DNA of 64,000 nucleotides from Daejeonella sp. (lineage in GTDB: Bacteria; Bacteroidota; Bacteroidia; Sphingobacteriales; Sphingobacteriaceae), in contig NZ_JAUXXZ010000006.1 in assembly GCF_030684675.1 (NCBI RefSeq), positions 1 through 64,000 of the forward strand, read 5' to 3'. Every line of letters begins with the position of its first letter. Position 1 is the stretch's first letter. The notes below the pieces were generated by a model. The model was not told the DNA's origin, ran no database searches, and worked only from the letters and a program-made list of their open reading frames with translations. This document shows, piece after piece, positions 61,696 to 64,000 of the stretch. Both the position numbers and the translations under genes were made by a program.

Positions 61696-62139
61696 ATGCA
61701 GATTGTCTTTCATATTGCAATAATCCTTCTCACCATTGCAACTATGGAGGCATTTTCATGGTTTATTCATAAGTATCTGTTTCACGGGCCCTTATGGTTT
61801 ATACATAAAAGCCATCATATTGAGCGGAAAGGTTGGTTTGAGTTTAATGATGTATTTAGTCTGCTCTTTGCAGCCATATCCCTGTATCTGATGTGGGAGG
61901 GAAGGCTGGATTTAAGTTATAAATTTTGGATAGGGCTTGGGATTTCAGTGTATGGAATGATTTATTTTATTTTTCATGATTGGTTCATACACAATCGTTT
62001 TAAGAGTTTTAAATCCGGCAACCCTTACCTTTTAGGAATCAGAAGGGCACATAAGATCCATCACAAGTCAACTAAAAAGAACCCTTCCGAAGAATTCGGA
62101 CTGCTGTTGGCATCCAAAAAGTATTTCAGTCCGAAATAA
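61696..62139 (+). CDS. CrtZ-like beta-carotene hydroxylase / sterol desaturase family
   Basis: A 147-residue membrane protein with four helices and the diiron histidine motifs of carotenoid hydroxylases: FIHKYLFHG, FIHKSHHIE, FHDWFIHNRF and AHKIHHKS. It adds hydroxyl groups to the beta rings of carotenoids, giving zeaxanthin. The size and motif order fit bacterial CrtZ (~150-175 residues), though slightly short. No other carotenoid genes are in the window. It precedes murB by 28 bp, possibly in one transcript. Confidence 0.88.
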   Translation: MQIVFHIAIILLTIATMEAFSWFIHKYLFHGPLWFIHKSHHIERKGWFEFNDVFSLLFAAISLYLMWEGRLDLSYKFWIGLGISVYGMIYFIFHDWFIHNRFKSFKSGNPYLLGIRRAHKIHHKSTKKNPSEEFGLLLASKKYFSPK

Positions 62140-62167
62140 ATGCTATTTTTCCTTTAAATTATTGCAG

Positions 62168-63181
62168 ATGCAGGTAATCGAAAACGTCCCCCTTAAGAAC
62201 CTGAATACGTTCGGAGTTGCAGCCAATGCAGCCTGGTATGTTGATATAAGGGATGAAAATGATTTGCAGGCTCTGTTTGCACAGGATCGCTGGAAGAATT
62301 GCCCGCGTTTGGTTTTGGGAGGGGGCAGTAATATGCTGTTTACCTCCGATTTTAGTGGACTCATTGTTCATGTTAAAATTCAGGGTATCAGCTATGAAGT
62401 AAAAGAAGATGATATTTTTGTGACAGCCGGTGGAGGTGTTGTGTGGAATGATCTGGTTAATTATTGTGTAAAGAATGGTTTTGCCGGTATTGAAAACCTA
62501 AGCCTGATCCCTGGCTCTGTTGGTGCGGCTCCGGTTCAGAACATTGGAGCCTATGGGGTTGAGCTCCAGGATATTTTCCATTCATGCCGGGCTTTTGAAA
62601 TAGCTAGTGGCAAGATCAGGGTGTTTAATAAGGAGGATTGCGGATTTAGTTATCGTGACAGTGTATTTAAGTCGGCCCTCAGGGGATTTTATATTATTAC
62701 TGAAGTAAGCTTTAAACTCTCCAAATTATTTAAGCCTGAGCTGACCTATGGTGCTATTAGCGATGAACTCCAAAAAAGAGGAATCAGCAATCCCACTATA
62801 AAAGACCTTTCTTCTGTCGTTTCTCATATCCGTGTAAGCAAATTACCTGACCCTGCGACCATTGGTAATGCCGGAAGCTTTTTCAAAAATCCGGTAATCC
62901 CTGAAGCTCAGTTTCTCAAATTAAAGACTGATTTTCCTGAAATTGTTCATTTCCCCGCACATGTGGGCTATATCAAGATTTCGGCAGGATGGCTGATTGA
63001 GCATTGCGGATGGAAAGGTAAAGTTGTAGGCAATACCGGAACATGGAAAAATCAGGCCCTGGTATTGGTAAACCATGGGAATGCGACCGGAAAAGAGATT
63101 TTTAAATTTTCAGAATCAATTATTGAGAGCGTGAATGCGAAATTCGGTATTCATCTTGAACGCGAGGTTAATATTATCTGA
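62168..63181 (+). CDS. murB: UDP-N-acetylmuramate dehydrogenase
   Basis: The ATG at 62168 (MQVIENVPLKNLNTFGV) is the likely start, not the TTG six bases earlier. The 337-residue protein is a type I MurB, close to E. coli (342). FAD domain: LVLGGGSNMLFTSDFSG and IENLSLIPGSVGAAPVQNIGAYGVELQD. The Tyr-bearing loop typical of type I is present, as is CGFSYRDSVFK. The proton-donor Ser lies in TIGNAGSFFKNPVI (~residue 234). It reduces UDP-GlcNAc-enolpyruvate to UDP-MurNAc in peptidoglycan synthesis. It converges with the SRPBCC gene, 13 bp apart. Confidence 0.96.
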   Translation: MQVIENVPLKNLNTFGVAANAAWYVDIRDENDLQALFAQDRWKNCPRLVLGGGSNMLFTSDFSGLIVHVKIQGISYEVKEDDIFVTAGGGVVWNDLVNYCVKNGFAGIENLSLIPGSVGAAPVQNIGAYGVELQDIFHSCRAFEIASGKIRVFNKEDCGFSYRDSVFKSALRGFYIITEVSFKLSKLFKPELTYGAISDELQKRGISNPTIKDLSSVVSHIRVSKLPDPATIGNAGSFFKNPVIPEAQFLKLKTDFPEIVHFPAHVGYIKISAGWLIEHCGWKGKVVGNTGTWKNQALVLVNHGNATGKEIFKFSESIIESVNAKFGIHLEREVNII

Positions 63182-63194
63182 GGTAATCAATCAA

Positions 63195-63722
63195 TTATTT
63201 TTCTGAAAGCTCTTTCAAAGATTCCAGTCCGCTGGTGAACGGTTTATCCATCATCATGCCCATACCTAATCCCATCCAGCGATCGTCAATATTCTTTGAT
63301 TCACCACTCATTGACCAGGTAACATTTATGCCATCCGCAGTCTTTTCAAAGCTGAATGTAGAACTGGCTGAATTTTCGAAGGGCTGACGAAATTTGAGTT
63401 CATAATCAAGCGAAGAATAGGGATTTACCTTAATCAATTCCATACTACCCGTTCCCAGTTCTTCACCCTGCCATTCCCATAAATTGCCTGGTTCTGCGCT
63501 GGGGCCACTGATCTTTACCTTTGCCGTAGGCTCCATTTTAAGCCAGGGATTCCATTTTTGAAAATTGTTCATATCTGCAACATTCATGTAGACCACACTG
63601 TCTGCAGCCTTAATTACAATTGATCTGTTGACAGAATAGGTTGTTGGAAGCAGCTGTCCACCTATAAAATAAATAGCAGCGAGTACAATCAGTATAATTC
63701 CAATAATGCGCAATGCTTTCAT
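63195..63722 (-). CDS. SRPBCC-family protein with N-terminal membrane helix
   Basis: I choose the ATG at 63722 (MKALRIIGIILIVLAAIYFIGG); the frame also opens at 63746. The 175-residue protein has one membrane helix (residues ~4-22) and a START-like SRPBCC/polyketide-cyclase domain: SIVIKAADSVVYMNVADMNNFQKWNPWLKMEP, GNLWEWQGEELGTGSMELIKV, YELKFRQPFENSASSTFSFEK and the C-terminal helix MMMDKPFTSGLESLKELSEK. Such proteins bind lipids or hydrophobic ligands; the ligand is unknown. Confidence 0.87.
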   Translation of the reverse strand: MKALRIIGIILIVLAAIYFIGGQLLPTTYSVNRSIVIKAADSVVYMNVADMNNFQKWNPWLKMEPTAKVKISGPSAEPGNLWEWQGEELGTGSMELIKVNPYSSLDYELKFRQPFENSASSTFSFEKTADGINVTWSMSGESKNIDDRWMGLGMGMMMDKPFTSGLESLKELSEK

Positions 63723-63853
63723 AGTTAATACGTTATGGTATATCAAGTTAAAAACTTTTGAACTTATTTCAATATTTTTTTTCTCTTTTTTTTCTTAACA
63801 AGAATGCGGCCTCAGCTTAATCAGAATTATAGTTCTTCCGCACTCATTTTTCT

Positions 63854-63861
63854 TAATTTTG
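63854..63861 (+). promoter_or_regulatory. Candidate -7 element for the last gene
   Basis: TAATTTTG matches TAnnTTTG, 18 bp before the ATG at 63880. Confidence 0.4.
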
Positions 63862-63879
63862 AAAACAATACCAAAGCAG

Positions 63880-64000
63880 ATGAAATTCAGATTTTTACTA
63901 CTCTTATTTATATTCATATCAGTTCACTCCAACGCAGAACCTATCGTACTTGATGAATTCAGAAATATTAAGGTAGCGGTTCACCGGGCAATTGAAAGTT
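63880..64000 (+). CDS. Start of an exported protein (3' partial)
   Basis: An ATG at 63880 opens a frame that runs to the window edge. The first 40 residues are MKFRFLLLLFIFISVHSNAE (a signal peptide), then PIVLDEFRNIKVAVHRAIES. A promoter-like TAATTTTG sits 18 bp upstream. Forty residues are too few to identify the family. Many signal-transduction proteins of Bacteroidota start with such a region, but that is only a guess. Confidence 0.6.
   Translation, partial: MKFRFLLLLFIFISVHSNAEPIVLDEFRNIKVAVHRAIES

Overview
The window is typical Bacteroidota chromosome, most like the Sphingobacteriaceae (Pedobacter or Solitalea-like). The evidence is a type IX secretion (T9SS) sorting domain, a PorP/SprF protein, AT-rich spacers, TAnnTTTG-type -7 promoter elements, weak Shine-Dalgarno sequences and Cys-plus-acidic lipoprotein N-termini. 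The genus cannot be fixed from the sequence alone. I see no rRNA, tRNA, CRISPR array, transposase or integrase.

Layout. 1-5.3 kb: the 3' end of a giant Ig-like adhesin with a T9SS type B C-terminal domain, then PorP/SprF and OmpA-family genes (a surface adhesin/secretion operon). 5.4-22.5 kb: an exopolysaccharide locus, mostly on the minus strand. It starts with a single-domain response regulator and runs through a pseudo-receiver/sugar-transferase fusion, a half-length TolC-like protein, a Wzc-like chain-length ATPase, glycosyltransferases, a Wzy-like polymerase, modifying methyl- and acetyltransferases and a Wzx flippase. 23-24 kb: a rhodanese-like protein and a TlpA thioredoxin. 24.7-32.3 kb: MarR-RND efflux operon, followed on the same strand by a response regulator and an N-acetylglucosamine kinase-like gene. 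32.4-39.5 kb: M61 peptidase, acyl-CoA synthetase, gamma-glutamyltransferase and small membrane proteins. 39.6-46.4 kb: a fatty acid beta-oxidation operon (marR-fadN-like-thiolase-acyl-CoA dehydrogenase). 46.6-50.7 kb: a UbiB-type kinase with its TetR-like partner, two FKBP lipoproteins and a thioredoxin-like ferredoxin. 50.7-64 kb: CBS protein, cryptochrome DASH, 2-oxoglutarate dehydrogenase E1/E2 and E3, a DUF2807 protein, an M1 peptidase, CrtZ-like hydroxylase, MurB, an SRPBCC protein and the start of one more secreted protein.

The most unusual signals are not ordinary genes. (1) A 480-bp cassette between fadN and the thiolase gene carries a four-helix-bundle (23S rRNA intervening-sequence family) gene between two perfect 33-bp inverted repeats. 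It has the architecture of an rRNA intervening sequence but sits in a protein-coding operon. (2) At least nine intergenic arrays share an exact 7-bp period. They fall into three unit families, and four of them lie directly behind stop codons. The inverted repeats of the cassette are themselves built from these heptamers, so arrays and cassette may belong to one mobile or repeat system. Other intergenic repeats (GGATTA-type, CCCGATAGCTATCGGG-type, a GACTTGC duplication) are described separately.

Working together: the T9SS and exopolysaccharide genes build the cell surface. The fad operon, acyl-CoA synthetase and oxoglutarate dehydrogenase genes feed fatty acids through beta-oxidation into the TCA cycle. 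Two MarR genes each lie beside a clear dyad that could be their operator.
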